64,000 nt of DNA from Amylostereum areolatum (taxonomy: Eukaryota; Basidiomycota; Agaricomycetes; Russulales; Stereaceae). A program made the translations under genes and the position numbers. Every line of letters starts with the position of its first letter. The stretch's first letter is position 1. The DNA lies in the NCBI GenBank assembly GCA_012932865.1, contig SAXG01000001.1:2717693-2781692 (forward strand). Direction: 5' to 3'. Shown here one piece after another: positions 23,162 through 34,721 of the stretch. The notes beneath the pieces are model-generated. The model worked only from the letters and a program-made list of their open reading frames with translations, ran no database searches and was not told where the DNA came from.

Positions 23162-24154
23162 ATGTCAACCGTTGCCACCATCGTTCTCGACCCCTCCTAC
23201 GAAGAATTCATTCATGTTGCCGAGATATATGCTGCCACATCTTGGCTACGCCGTATGCGCCAAGACCTCGCCACGCCTAGGAACATCCCGGATTGTTTTC
23301 GCGAGGGTCTTCGTGCCGAGGCGGTAGGTTATGTCTTTCCCCACTTAAACACAAATCTCTCATGATCTCTCAGAGTGACATAATCAGACTGACCGGCCAG
23401 TTTTTGGTCGAGACGCCCCAGCATTTGAGCCAGAATCCCTGGCTCGTGGATATATACAATCTCTGCAATGCTCCTCCGCCAAACGTAACTTTAGAAGACC
23501 TAGACGTACTTTTACCGAAGGGTCCGTTGACCCGTGCCGAGGTTCAGGGATGCCGAACAACCGTCAACGACTGGTGGACCGAGCATTTTGTCATCCAGAG
23601 TGGCAGAGGCCGGTCCGCCATTCGGGCGGTTGAAATGTGGCTCAAAAATCCAGTGAGTTCTTTCGAATTCAAGCCCATTGCCCATCTTCTAACAAAGGTA
23701 GCCTCTTCGAGCTCGTCAGTACTACAAAGAGATGCAGGAAAGACATGCAAGCGGAACCTCCCAGGAGCCCAGGATCCTGCCAGATGTGGCAGAAGTCTCA
23801 TCGGGTGAGTTTGTCTTCTCCTGCTGGTTCTGTCCTAAACTGTCGGTAGGATTGGGACAAGCCCGTCGCAACATTGAAAGGGTCCTTCGCCAGCATGAAG
23901 ACCTTGTCAACAACTCTCTCGAACGACGAACCGACCTTGTTAACCACCTGAAGGACACCGTGGAGAAGGAGTCGCAAGTTCTCAAAGACATGCATAGAAT
24001 GTGGGTGTTGACAGGAGCAAACCACCTTGCTTGGCAGGGAATTGGCGAGGAGAATCCTGGCGAGGAGAATTCTGGCGAGGAGAATTCTGGCGAGGAGAAT
24101 TCTGGCGAGGGGTCTTTGGCAGGTGATACCATTTCTCCCAAGATGGAGATGTAG
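23162..24154 (+). CDS. KDZ-element gene 2, coiled-coil protein with GEENS repeats
   Basis: ATG at 23162 begins MSTVATIVLDPSYEEFIHVA. Three introns can be placed, the last ending in TCGGTAG. Exons join as AEA-SDIIRLTGQFLVETPQ, then WLKNP-YYKEMQERHASGT, then SSG-LGQARRNIERVLRQHED. The helix continues to about HRMWVLTGANHLAW and looks like a coiled coil. The C-terminus holds four near-perfect GEEN[PS] pentapeptides encoded by a 15-bp tandem repeat (about 24047-24110). Total length is about 260 residues. Function unknown. Its position next to the dioxygenase suggests a role in the element's life cycle, which is inference only. Confidence 0.65.
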
Positions 24155-24333
24155 CGCCGGGTGTGCTGTACCGAACCCTCTTAAGTAGTAGAGTACCACA
24201 ATGTGACGATTGATATCGGCAATCATTACCTCATGTCCGATTGTTATAAGATCTCAATCTTCAAACATCCACTTTCAGACCCCCACCCACCCATTTGATC
24301 TCCAAATTCAATCACCCTCGTTTTTATCTATTC

Positions 24334-25628
24334 ATGGGCTGGAAGCCAGCCGACGAGTGCACGTCACCTATTCCTTCGGACTGGCAGCTGCTCCTTTCTG
24401 ATTCGGCAGCAGAGTACCTCGTCGGCTGCTTTCATGCAGAGCTTGCATCCCGTTCCCATCTCCCTATCCCTGAAGTACCCCATCCCCCGGTCATCAGTCG
24501 GCAGCTTGCGCAAGAGCTTCGGACTATTGCTGTAGACCTTGCCGAAGCCCTCGGGAGAGAAAGTAAGTCCCCAGTCCTCAATGTGCTGCCGAGGTACTCA
24601 TACATCGCCAGTCGTCATCCCTTTTGATGCCGCACAGTACGTTGCCAGCATTGGAGCACAGGACGGAAGAAATCCGCTTGCCGAGGCAGACTTCATCAAA
24701 GCATTCCCTCCCTTGGCAGAGTCCGTCAACTGGGCGTGTGTTGTCACCGACCGAACCGGCAAACTTCTCGCTTGGCTTCTCCCGGGCTTACTCTCTGAGA
24801 AAACCCAGGTATTCCCCCTTCTCATAATCTCCCCACATTGTCTCACATCCTTCAAGGCTCGATTACTAGCATCGGTACATCATATACGCGATGCAATGGA
24901 GTCCCATGCGCCCCAGGTCAGGCCTAGCGACACGGCAAGTCACTGGCGAGACAACGAAGCCTATTACATGCCTGCCGAGCAAGCAAAGACTGTGCCGAGA
25001 GGGTCAGCGAACTTCACCCCCGCATGGCACCATCTTGCACAAAATGTAACACATTTATTCACATCCTTTTCCTTCTAGCTTAATGTCTTGTAGGGCTTCT
25101 CATCCAAAATCCAACCCTCAAAAGATCTTCGCAAGCACTGGACTAGTGTTGCCAGCTGGATGGAAGAAGTTGCCGAGGATGCTGCCCTGCTTTCAGCTAT
25201 CCTGGCTGTTGTCCACCCTCAACTGTACGCGGTGACCAGAGAATGTCTCGTTAGGCTTGGACAACATCCAGAGTTTGCAGACCATTTGCAACATTGGGCA
25301 TTTGTTTTCAATGTAGTTGCAGTCATCGGCAACCGAGCCTCGCCAGCCCACCGAGACCATGCGAGTAGTCGTCCCGAGTGGTATGACTTGGTTCTGTCAC
25401 TCGGCGGCTCTCCGGACACAGTTCTTGAGCTTCACTCGTTCGGTGTCAGATGCTTATGGCCTTCAGGGCTCAGTAGCCCTTTTCTCAGGTTATTTCGTCC
25501 TCCACGGTGTCTCGGCAAGTTTAGAAGAACGTTTGTGTATTGCAGGATACATGAGACAGCCATTACACACAGCTTGCTCTCTCCCCTATCCACAATGGTC
25601 TTATGTCGGAGATTTCTTACATCGATAG
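24334..25628 (+). CDS. TET/JBP-family 2-oxoglutarate dioxygenase (frameshifted)
   Basis: ATG at 24334 starts MGWKPADECTSPIPSDWQLL. Introns at 24563-24611, about 24811-24859 and about 25046-25093 give a continuous N-terminal region with NWACVVTDRTGKLLAWLLPG. The catalytic core contains NRASPAHRDHASSRPEWYDL, with the HxD iron ligands (HRD near 25350), then LVLSLGGSPDTVLELHSFGV, then in a shifted frame AYGLQGSVALFSGYFVLHGV with the distal histidine, and EERLCIAGYMRQ with the arginine expected to bind 2-oxoglutarate. This is the TET/JBP fold of enzymes that oxidise 5-methylcytosine or thymine in DNA. One extra base near 25450 breaks the frame between GVR and AYG. It is either a true lesion or a sequencing indel. 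Confidence 0.8.
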
Positions 25629-25722
25629 CAGATAGTATTGTGCCTTGGCCTGAAGTCTCTATATACCTTACCTTCCTAATTTCAGTTATTCCTTTCCCTT
25701 TCCCCCCTTCTTCTGTCAAACC

Positions 25723-28700
25723 ATGCGTCGTAATCGAAGTCGCCGCGAGTCCCCCTCCTCTAGCGAATATAGCGAGAGAGAGTCGTACAATTCAAGAGGT
25801 GCTCGTATCAAAACCAGGGTTAAGTCCAAGAAAGCCGAGAAGTTGATACCCTGGGACTGACAAGCCAAAAGCAAAGCGTGGACGATCCCAGAAGGCCTCT
25901 CCACAGCCGCAGGCAGGCCCGTCCCAGGCAGGCCCATCCCAGGCAGGACCGTCCGCCCCAGGCCCTACCCACCTGCCTCCCGTTGACTCGTATGGGATTC
26001 CACAGGAGTTTCTCGTTGACAACTACTGGGATGATGAGGAGGACTTTGGCGTTAGGGAGACGAGCACACAAGGAAAGGTGCGTAGCTTGGGCTGTATGCC
26101 TTAAGATTCATCTGACAGGGATGCTCGGCAGACATCAGTCATGTATATGCGAGAGTGGCTGGACGTAGAGGCCTCGTACCTTCACAAGATTGTTGAAAGA
26201 GATGCCCCTCCCCCGGACAAGCTCTGCCGACGGTGCAAAAATCACGAGGCAACTTGGCGATGCAGCAACTGCTTTCGCGGTCGGCACATGTGCTCTTTCT
26301 GCCTTCGGGAAACCCATGTGTACACGCCCTTCCACCGAGTACAAAGGTGGAATGGTAAGTTCTATGCTCCCGCCTGGCTCCGTGATGCTGGAGTATGCAT
26401 CTGTGTGGGCCACGACGGAGACGAATGTCCTCTGAATCCAATTCCCGAGCTCTCCCGACAGGTTGAAGTTCAAATCCAGGGCTCTTGGGATACCTCGGCC
26501 ACATCTTCGGCAGCATCCTCGTCAGCAGCGTTTAAGGATTTGTCAATGTGCGCCCTTGTTCCCGAAGAGGAGGGCCTCACTGTTGACGATGACGATGACC
26601 CTGATGACCCTCGCGTACCAGTCGAGCCCCCCGATTACGCCAAGGATCCTGCCGATGATACCGAGGATGCTGCCGAAGTCGAGGCTGAGGCGGATGCAAA
26701 GGAGGGAGATACCACCGATGGTCCCATACCGAACAATGAAGCGCCAATGACAGACCTTTTTCAAAATAGAGTCATGGTGCTTGTCGACCCTTCAGGCTGC
26801 ATCATATTGGTGTGCGCTTCTGTGTTTGCGGACCTCCTCGGGAGCCAGAGGATCGCCAACTTCTTTCCTGCGGACTGTACCCGGCAAGTCAAGATGTGCC
26901 GAAGACCGCATTCACCTTTCGGTGTCTCGACGATGCACAGTTAGACAACCTCGAGTGCAAGACGGTTACAAATGCATACATGCGAAAGATTCGACGAGTG
27001 ACGAAGCCTGAAGCCCCCAACACAACAAAGGTATTTTCTTTCTCTCCACGTCTCGGTAGCAGATTCTGACTCTCGGTAGACTCGGCTGATCGAGCTATTG
27101 AGGATCCGTCGGCAGTGGCTTGACCTCGGGAATCTGCAACAGTTTGGGATTTGCACACACTCTAATCTTCAAGCGACCTTCCAATGGCGAGCTGGCCTGG
27201 TTTTGTGTTACCTGTCCTCAAGTAGGAGTGAACTTGTTCCCGGGGTGGGAGAAGGAGCCAGATTCGTAAGTTCCTCACCCACCTCCTGGAAGAGGAGCTC
27301 ACATTGTCCTCTAGGTGGAAATTCATACGCTCGGTAGCCATGGATGCGAACATGAGTGCACAGCATGTCAAGTCCCGTGTGCCGGGCAATGATATCGACT
27401 GGACGGCTGGCAATGGCTTCATGGTGTCGCCAGGGCCGTACAAGGAGCACCTCGCTGTGGCAGTGGAAGATGACCCGGTAAGCTTTTAGTCGCTACGTGG
27501 AAACCTACTTCATTGTCGGTAGACTTGGGAGAAAGCGGATTGTCATGACCACACGGCGAGCAAGCACAAAGGGAAGTCGGACAAGAAACACCTGGATGTG
27601 ACAGGTCTTGCGGCTGCCGCCTGTGGTCGGCACGGGTGCTTTGTGCCACACTGCGCTTGTGACCTGCAGAAAGGCGAAAAGTATGTGCCTTGTTCTCGTC
27701 ATTTTATCTCTCTCTGATAAAGTTTAGGCAAGCGAACATGGACTACACCCTAACGCATGCCTTGAACCACAAGATGGAGGGAATACTCCGGGAAATCTAC
27801 CTCTATGATGTAGCCTGCCAGCACTACATCAACCTGTCCAAGCGCATCGGCAAGTCACCACATCTCAACCTGCCAAAGTTCGAAGTGTTTCTTCAAGGCG
27901 TCGGCATCTGGCACATATATGCCCACGTCAATGTCTGCCACCCTCGGTTCTATCCTCTATATATCCCAGGCATAGGACTGATTGATGGCGAAATCCTGGA
28001 AACCCCTCTGGGCTTTGCTCAACTTGATTTCTACATGCTGCCGAATGATGTCGCTGGCGAACCGAGCGGAAACTCTCAACGCTCACATGAATGACAGCAA
28101 TTGGAAGAAAATGACCCAGATGAGTAGGTTATATTTCTGTCTTGATATCTAGGCTCACTGTCTCAGTCCCGACCCTCATCCGCAAATGGCGCAAGGCTCA
28201 GAAGGTACTTCGCCAGCGCACGAAGGCCCTCGCCAAGCTTGACGAAACAATTACCAAAGAGGAGATTGCCGACTGGACAGAAGAGATTCGGCAGGCGATG
28301 CAGGAGCGCTTGAAAGACCCCAAGTCCATGGACAAGTTTATGCCGACGAATATAAAATGTATGCTTCCCCCGAGCTCAGGACGTCCATTCAGTTTGCTAA
28401 CATGTCGGCAGACGTATCTCGAAAGGAAGTTGAGATTGAGCTCATCTCTGAGGAGGTTCGCAACAGCGAGAACCCTGGCGATGCGAAATGCATCATTGAG
28501 GGGATTGCCCTCCAAGAAGAGCAGTGAGTCCATCATCAAACTATGTTCGGCAGACATTAATTCTTTGCCAGGCTCCAGCTCCAGGCTTATGTCAGTCAGA
28601 TGCCCGATACTGAGCGAGAGCATTCCAATGTAGCCCTCTGGTGTCATAAGCTGGCGACCAAGGTGCAAAAACATAACGAGATGGCCAGGGAGCGACTTGG

Positions 28701-29624
28701 ACACCCGCCCAACCGTCTTCATACGGTTCGCCTTCGGAAGCTTCATACCGAGGACGAATGGGGCTCGGTATCAGCAACACTTTCTGCCGAGGGTCAGCAG
28801 CCAGAGTACAGAGCCGTTGATATTCCTTCGGCACGAGACAAGACCTGGTGCGACAACCCTGATCACAGAAAGTTTGCTGACATGGAGCTCCGACTTCGGG
28901 AAACGAGTGCCGACCACCACCTGCAGCAAATCCGTCTTGGCTTGGTCGACAAAGCCAACCAGTATCGAGTGGCAATTCGCAAAGTGCAGAATGTTGCCAG
29001 AGGGGTCTCGTCACACACCCGGGGTATGAATGCCGTGCATTCCCTCAACAAGACGGTCCGGCTGCATGCGCAGCAGTATGCATGCTGCCGAGAAGACATG
29101 GAGCGATTGGGTTGGACCTCGGCACAGAAAGAACGTTTCCAGGCAATGAAAAAAGAAGATATGCTCATCTCAACCAGGAGTATCGATCCAAACGATCCCA
29201 TGAGCTGGAAAATGAATCTCGCCTGGTTTTGGACGATGGATATACCTAGCGATTCAGATGAGAGTCAGTACCTTGGCGAATGTTGGTACTTCTTTTTGTC
29301 TCATGGATGCGCTTGACGAATTCTCTAGTCTTCAAGAAAAAGTGGCTGGAGACTAGAATGTCTCTAGACCGAGTGGAGGAGGAGATTATCATCTTGAAGG
29401 CAGAAATGGGTATGACCTACTCCAGCTTCCGATTTCTGGCGAAGGAGTGGGAAGGCCGTCGAGACACAATGCTGTCAGCTCGCCCAAAAGCCCCGGGACA
29501 CATCTGCACTGCCGAGAGGATGATGGCGAATTGGACTGAGTATGCCGAGAGAGCCCGTACCGCATTTGATGGCGAGCTTGGCCCCGGGGTTATTCGGTAC
29601 TGGGATCCTCACGACGTAGATTAA
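25723..29624 (+). pseudogene. KDZ transposase with CxC2-type cysteine cluster (frameshifted)
   Basis: ATG at 25723 starts MRRNRSRRESPSSSEYSERE. A 46-nt intron joins IKTR to PKAKRGRSQKA. The Cys cluster region (about 26200-26450) reads CRRCKNHEATWRCSNCFRGR...CSFCLRETH...HDGDECP. KDZ core segments follow: VRFCVCGPPREPEDRQLLSC, FCVTCPQVGVNLFPGW, RSVAMDANMSAQHVKSRVPG, ARHG-like CGRHGCFVPHC, MEGILREIYLYDVACQHYIN, and GIGLIDGEILETPLGF with HMNDSNWKKM. A long helical C-terminus ends at 29624. The predicted catalytic acids lie in AMDAN, LYDVACQ and DGEILET. Three frame changes near 26795, 27181 and 28035 cannot be explained by introns, so this copy looks inactive unless these are assembly errors. Confidence 0.85.
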
Positions 29625-30289
29625 ATCTCTCGAATGTTTAGCTCGTTCCCATGCCTCGGTACGAGATGAACGTGCTGCCAGGGGGTGAATGTCGTTGAGG
29701 TAGATTTGATTGCAACATCCCTTGCTCTAACACAGCCTGCCTTGGTTCCAGCAGCTCTGAAGACCGAAGAGCTCGAAATTCCAAAGTTGTCTCACATTCA
29801 TTCTGTCGAAGGGCAAGGCGCACAAAGTCACCCTACCCCCAATCGACCTTCGGTACGAGAATTAGGCACCGTATCTACAAACGACTCCTGCCCTTCATTA
29901 CCCCATTCCGCAGATTTGGACATTTGAAAAACCTGCAAGACGCGCAATTAGAGACGTGTTCGGCTCGGCAGGACTTTCTTGGTAGGAATCACAAACATTG
30001 CACCGTTGGAGTTGTTCTCCCCTGAGTTTGAGGCACCAGCGAGACTTGAGCTTCTTGGACTTTGGGGTGGGTGGGGGTGGTCATGATGGTTTGAGATAAG
30101 TTGGTTATCGATGAGTGCACCTGCTCCCTGTATAAGTGATACCGGCTGTACCTACTACCAAGATTTCATGTCTAGACCCCTAGGGACACCTCGTGGTCCC
30201 AACGTGTTATTCTGTTTATATGGAGGCTCTGAATAGACCGGGATCTGTTTTCCTCTTCCGCTCTTCCCAAAAACGCTACCACAGTGTCC
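29625..30289. other. Spacer inside the KDZ element
   Basis: Between the transposase stop and the start of gene 5. It contains several TCGG[TC]A copies and no supported gene. A frame at 29685-29927 is open but has no features. Confidence 0.45.
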
Positions 30290-33200
30290 ATGTCAGGCAC
30301 CCAGAATCCTCCCCCTGGACCTCCCAACGCTGCCGAGACCTCCCTCACTCCCAATGGCCCTCATGGACCTGCCCCACTTCTCACAGTGGCCATGCTCGAC
30401 CTCATGGATAAAAACATCACTGCATACATCGACACCCCAGCTGCCGGCCGACCAACCTGGATCAAGACATTTTTCCCCCGAGTGTGGGAGGTTACTCACC
30501 CGGGATGGGACTGGGATGCCGACGATGAGGATCTGAGTGAAGCGGAGGAAGAATTGCTCGGTAGAACTAAGGATGTGAGTGATGACTGGTCTTTCATTGA
30601 CCTTCGCGTATATTGACAGCTTGGCAGGCAGTCAATCGGTGGTTCTCGCAGCACGGTCGTGTGGCGAAGATCCGAACCTTTCTTCGGTTGACTCGAAGGT
30701 GGACAGTGAGAACGGCTTACGGCGCTCTGTTCAAGCAGCATCTCGACGAGGTCATCAAAGCCATTGACGAGGATGCTATCCCCCCATCGGGAGCGTATCT
30801 CCGACTATATCAAACAGGAATCACTCGGGGCTTAGGACTGCTGCCGGACGGGGAGTATGAAGCCTTGGTTGCGCTGGCAAAGACTTGGAACAGAGTTGGG
30901 CCGCCTCGCAAGGTAAAACAAAGGTTCGCAGTGTTCGTCCCTCGCACCGTACCAAGCAACATATTTACCTGCTCGGTAGGCGACTGCGACGATTTTTCCG
31001 TGATGCATGCCGTGAATTCATCACTTGGTGCGCACGTGAGATCGGTGTATGGGCGTTTGTGCTGTACGGTGTTGATCCCGAGTTGGAGGGGAAAGCAGAC
31101 ATGTGAGCATTAACTTTCTGTGCCCTAGTTTCTAACTCAAGCGCCTGTCCGGTAGCATGGACTTTTCAGTCCAGCTTGGCCTCTCAAAAAAGCCGTTCAA
31201 GAAAATATTCTCTCTGAAACCCCTATTCAAAAAGGTTGACGACTTCATCGAGGACGCGACCAGTGAGCCCCCCTTATGGTCATGGTACCGAGCGAGGCTG
31301 ACCGAGATATCAGACGAACTAGACGGCAAACTCCCCGAGCCCCAGCTGGGTCCGCAAGAGTCCCCCATCCCTATAACACATGACGGAAAGAAAATCACAA
31401 TCCCTGCCGAGGTGGACTTCGCCAAGGTGAAGAAAAACAAAGGGTTGAATCGGTGGTTGAGGCATGCAATCTAGAAGGGCGTCGGTACGTTTTCATCTAT
31501 CTCAGTGTGCAAATTACGCTCTAACCCCCCTCGGTAGCCGTCCTTTGCGATAACGAACATATACAACCCCCATGGAAATTGCTCCGTGATCAGACCTTCA
31601 CCTTCTTCGATGAACAAGACATTCCCTACTGGATCTGCAAGGGGGTGCGTAAGCGGGTCGTCATACAGGACCCCGAGAAGATGTGGATCGCGGAGAAGAC
31701 CGCTCTCTTCTGGCACTTCCATTCTCGGGGTGGTTTTACGATGAAGGTGTACTACGACAGGGACCAAATTTACGAACCTCTCCCCGACCATCAGTGCTTT
31801 TGGCACTCTCAGTTCGTGCCGACACCAAAACAAGTCTCGAAGAAGACCCCTGCCGATAGCGATGAGTGGGAGGATGTCGAAGATGACGAGGAAGTCCATG
31901 ACCCTGGCGATCCCGAGCTTGCGCCTGGCCTTGCCGAGGCTCCCGACCTTCTCCCTCTCGCTAGGATGCCTGTCAACCCAGACTGGCCGGGTGTCCCCCC
32001 CGTATCCGTGCCGGCCACTCCGAATGCATACCTCACTTGGGTGAGAGACACATTGCAGGGTGAAGTGCCCGAGCTTGAGCGTGCTGCCGAAACACTCGCA
32101 TGTCTACCTGTGAGTGTTTTTCTACTAGGGGAAGATGTCAGAATCTAACATGTACTAGCTGTCGAGTGTAGACACGCCCCATGGTGCGCTGGATCCAAAC
32201 ATCCAGGCACCTTTAACTTGGACATGGGTGAAAGCATGGCTACCGCCAATGTATCTGGAAGAGAATGGCGAACATTTACAGAGACTGGAGGAATGGCTGG
32301 ACAAAGATCCGTGGAAGCGTGAGGCTGGCGAGAGACATATCTTCCTTGGCTTTCGCCAGGCTTGGGATGTTATCCTTCTCGGCATGCTGTATGCGCGTTG
32401 CTACCAGGCCAAGGCAGAGCTTATGAACGATCCACCTGGCACGCTGTACCCCCCTCACCCTGTTTGGAAGGGGGCCATTGGCAGCTCAACATTCAACCCT
32501 ACCGAGCGACAAGAAACCTGGCTTAACGCGGTCTTTGGTGCCATGGCAGACGACATTCAGGTGGTGGTGGATTATTACGCCTGGCCCGGCATCTCCATCA
32601 CCGAGCGTTCACCGAGCGAGTCCAGAATCAAGTTCATGCGACGTTTGTGGGATGATCAAAACTACCAAGAACTGATTACCATAATCTGCCGACAGCTAGT
32701 AAGTGTCCAGCGCCTTATGTTCTGCAACCACGTCTAACATCCGGCAGGTTCACAATCCGCACCAGAGAGATTCTCTACCTATGCCGAGGGCGTGGGGATC
32801 ATTCTCATGGCCAAGAAGAGGTTTACCTGACCTGCTGCATAAAGACATGTACAAGCTCCGGCAGTTTCTCAATGACATGGACACTCAACAAGTCGTCCAA
32901 CATAATAAGCCGGTGTCTCGGGAGGTGGCTCTCTCCTTTGCCCTCAAGCTCGGGCTTGCTGCTGCCGACTGCCAACTTGTGAAGGACTACCAAGAGCATC
33001 CCCACACGTTTGTCCCGATTAGCGATCACGCAAAGAAGATCCTCTCGTCTTCGGTGCTATTGCAGACCGACACACTGCAGGACTTGGAGGCGGCAGCAGG
33101 GACGGCGCTTGCCGACCTTCGGCAAATTCTCCCCCCCCTGCCGAAGGACCCGGTACATCGTCGTCGCATTCGAGTCCCGGCGAACATCAATGTCTCTGCA

Positions 33201-33608
33201 CCCACTACAAGCGTGGAGGACGCTGCAGCAGCATTAAATGAGGGTGAGACAACGGGGGACCGAGCTAGAGCCATTGCCTTGGAGCGGCAGGCTCAGGTTG
33301 CCGACAGGGTAAATATCAACCGTGCCGAGAAGGCAAAGAGACGGAAGGGGATGGTTGTTGACCTGGACCTTGGGGAGGAGGGGGACGATGATGAGGAGGA
33401 GCCAGATAATCCTGAAGATGACGATCACATTCCCCAGGTAGGGATGTCTGCATTCTTAGGGGACGAAGAAATCAATAAAAGGAGGCCTCAGGCGGCAGCG
33501 AAAAAGCCAAGGCCAAAACCAAAACCCGTGCCAAAGAAAGTGGCAGTTCCTGCCGAGGGTGTGGAAGGAGAGCCGCAAAAGAAGAAGAGGAAGAGGAAGA
33601 GGACTTAA
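30290..33608 (+). pseudogene. KDZ-element gene 5, large accessory protein with in-frame stop
   Basis: ATG at 30290 starts MSGTQNPPPGPPNAAETSLT. Exons join through GRTKD-AVNRWFSQHGRVAK, GKAD-IMDFSVQLGLSKKPF, VAVLCDNEHIQPPWKLLRDQ, LACLP-LSSVDTPHGALDPN and IICRQL-VHNPHQRDSLPMPR. The whole would be about 900 residues with an acidic middle (DSDEWEDVEDDEEVHDPG) and a lysine-rich tail (QKKKRKRKRT) that resembles a nuclear localisation signal. A TAG codon at about 31472-31474 (HAI-stop-KGVA) interrupts an otherwise open frame; the flanking splice sites agree in phase. One junction near 30905-30995 is not resolved. No known domain. Four introns end in CGG[TC]AG. Confidence 0.6.
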
Positions 33609-33871
33609 GAGACTAAGCCCACTCCATTAAAACTTGTAAAGGCCATTTTTATTTGTGTATATGCACGGGCCTATAAATAATACACCTCGGTAGCACAATG
33701 CTACCGAGTAACACGCGCACGCGCAAGCAAAACCCGAAGTACAAGTATGGAAACCAAACACCCCAACCGGCAGGCGATACAAGACGGGTAGCCAGACACT
33801 ACCGAGAAAAACGGATGAAAGCATACAAGATCCCAACGCCAAAGCGTAACCTACCGAAGCCAACATACCAT

Positions 33872-34688
33872 CTAATTTCCTCCCCGGCCCTTGCCACTCT
33901 TTGGCTTATTCTGCCCGCGTGCAGTGACAGATGCCGACGGCTCTGCAGAGCCAGATGGTCCTGCGACGGGGTCTTCTCCCCTCTTCTGAGCTTGTTGCTG
34001 AGTTAGTGCAGGCTCTGCATTGCTGGGGGTATTTTTCCCCTTGCCCTTGCCTCTCCCCCCCCTCCCTGTGCTGCCTCCCCTCTTTGCCTTCTTGGGAAGC
34101 TCAGGCATGTCCGCCTCGGGGTCTTCTTCAATGATCATGCGCTCCTCAGGACTCAAGGCGGCCCAAGATGCGGGGGATAATCCGCCATGCTTGTCCTCGG
34201 CAGCGTCCTCGCCCACACGCTTGCGCTTTGCAGGCACCCGCGCACCGCCTTCGTCCTCGGTAGACATAGTGAGCGCCGACACGTGAGACGCGACCGAGCG
34301 ATGCTCGGAGCCCTGGCGAGAACCACCTTCGCGGGACGGGCGAATCGAGCCTTCTCGGGATGGACGAAGGGATCCTTCTCGGGACGGGCGAGTTGCCGGT
34401 GCCAAGTTGGGTCCGTCATCGCCATCTGAAAAGCCCTCGGCCTGGGGTCCCCAGGTAGCCTTGCTGAGTGAGGGGGCAGCTGGAGAGGGAGCCGATGGAG
34501 AGGATGAGGAGTCAAAAAACAAGGGTTGCTTGGGTTGCAAGCCAAGGAGGGGGGCGGTGGTCGAGGGACCGGACTGGGGAGGCGTGAAGGCATCGTCCCG
34601 AGGGGAAATCGGCAGGAAATTAGGGTCAAACTCGAAGTCCATAAGGTTGAAGTTGCCCTGGGCAGCGGGTTCGGGAGGAGGCGCGGGG

Positions 34689-34721
<33 letters not shown>

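Noticed and set aside
31472..31474. TAG as the true end of gene 5
   Set aside because: The frame after it continues with consistent splice phase through more than 500 codons of non-random sequence; a mutation is more likely.
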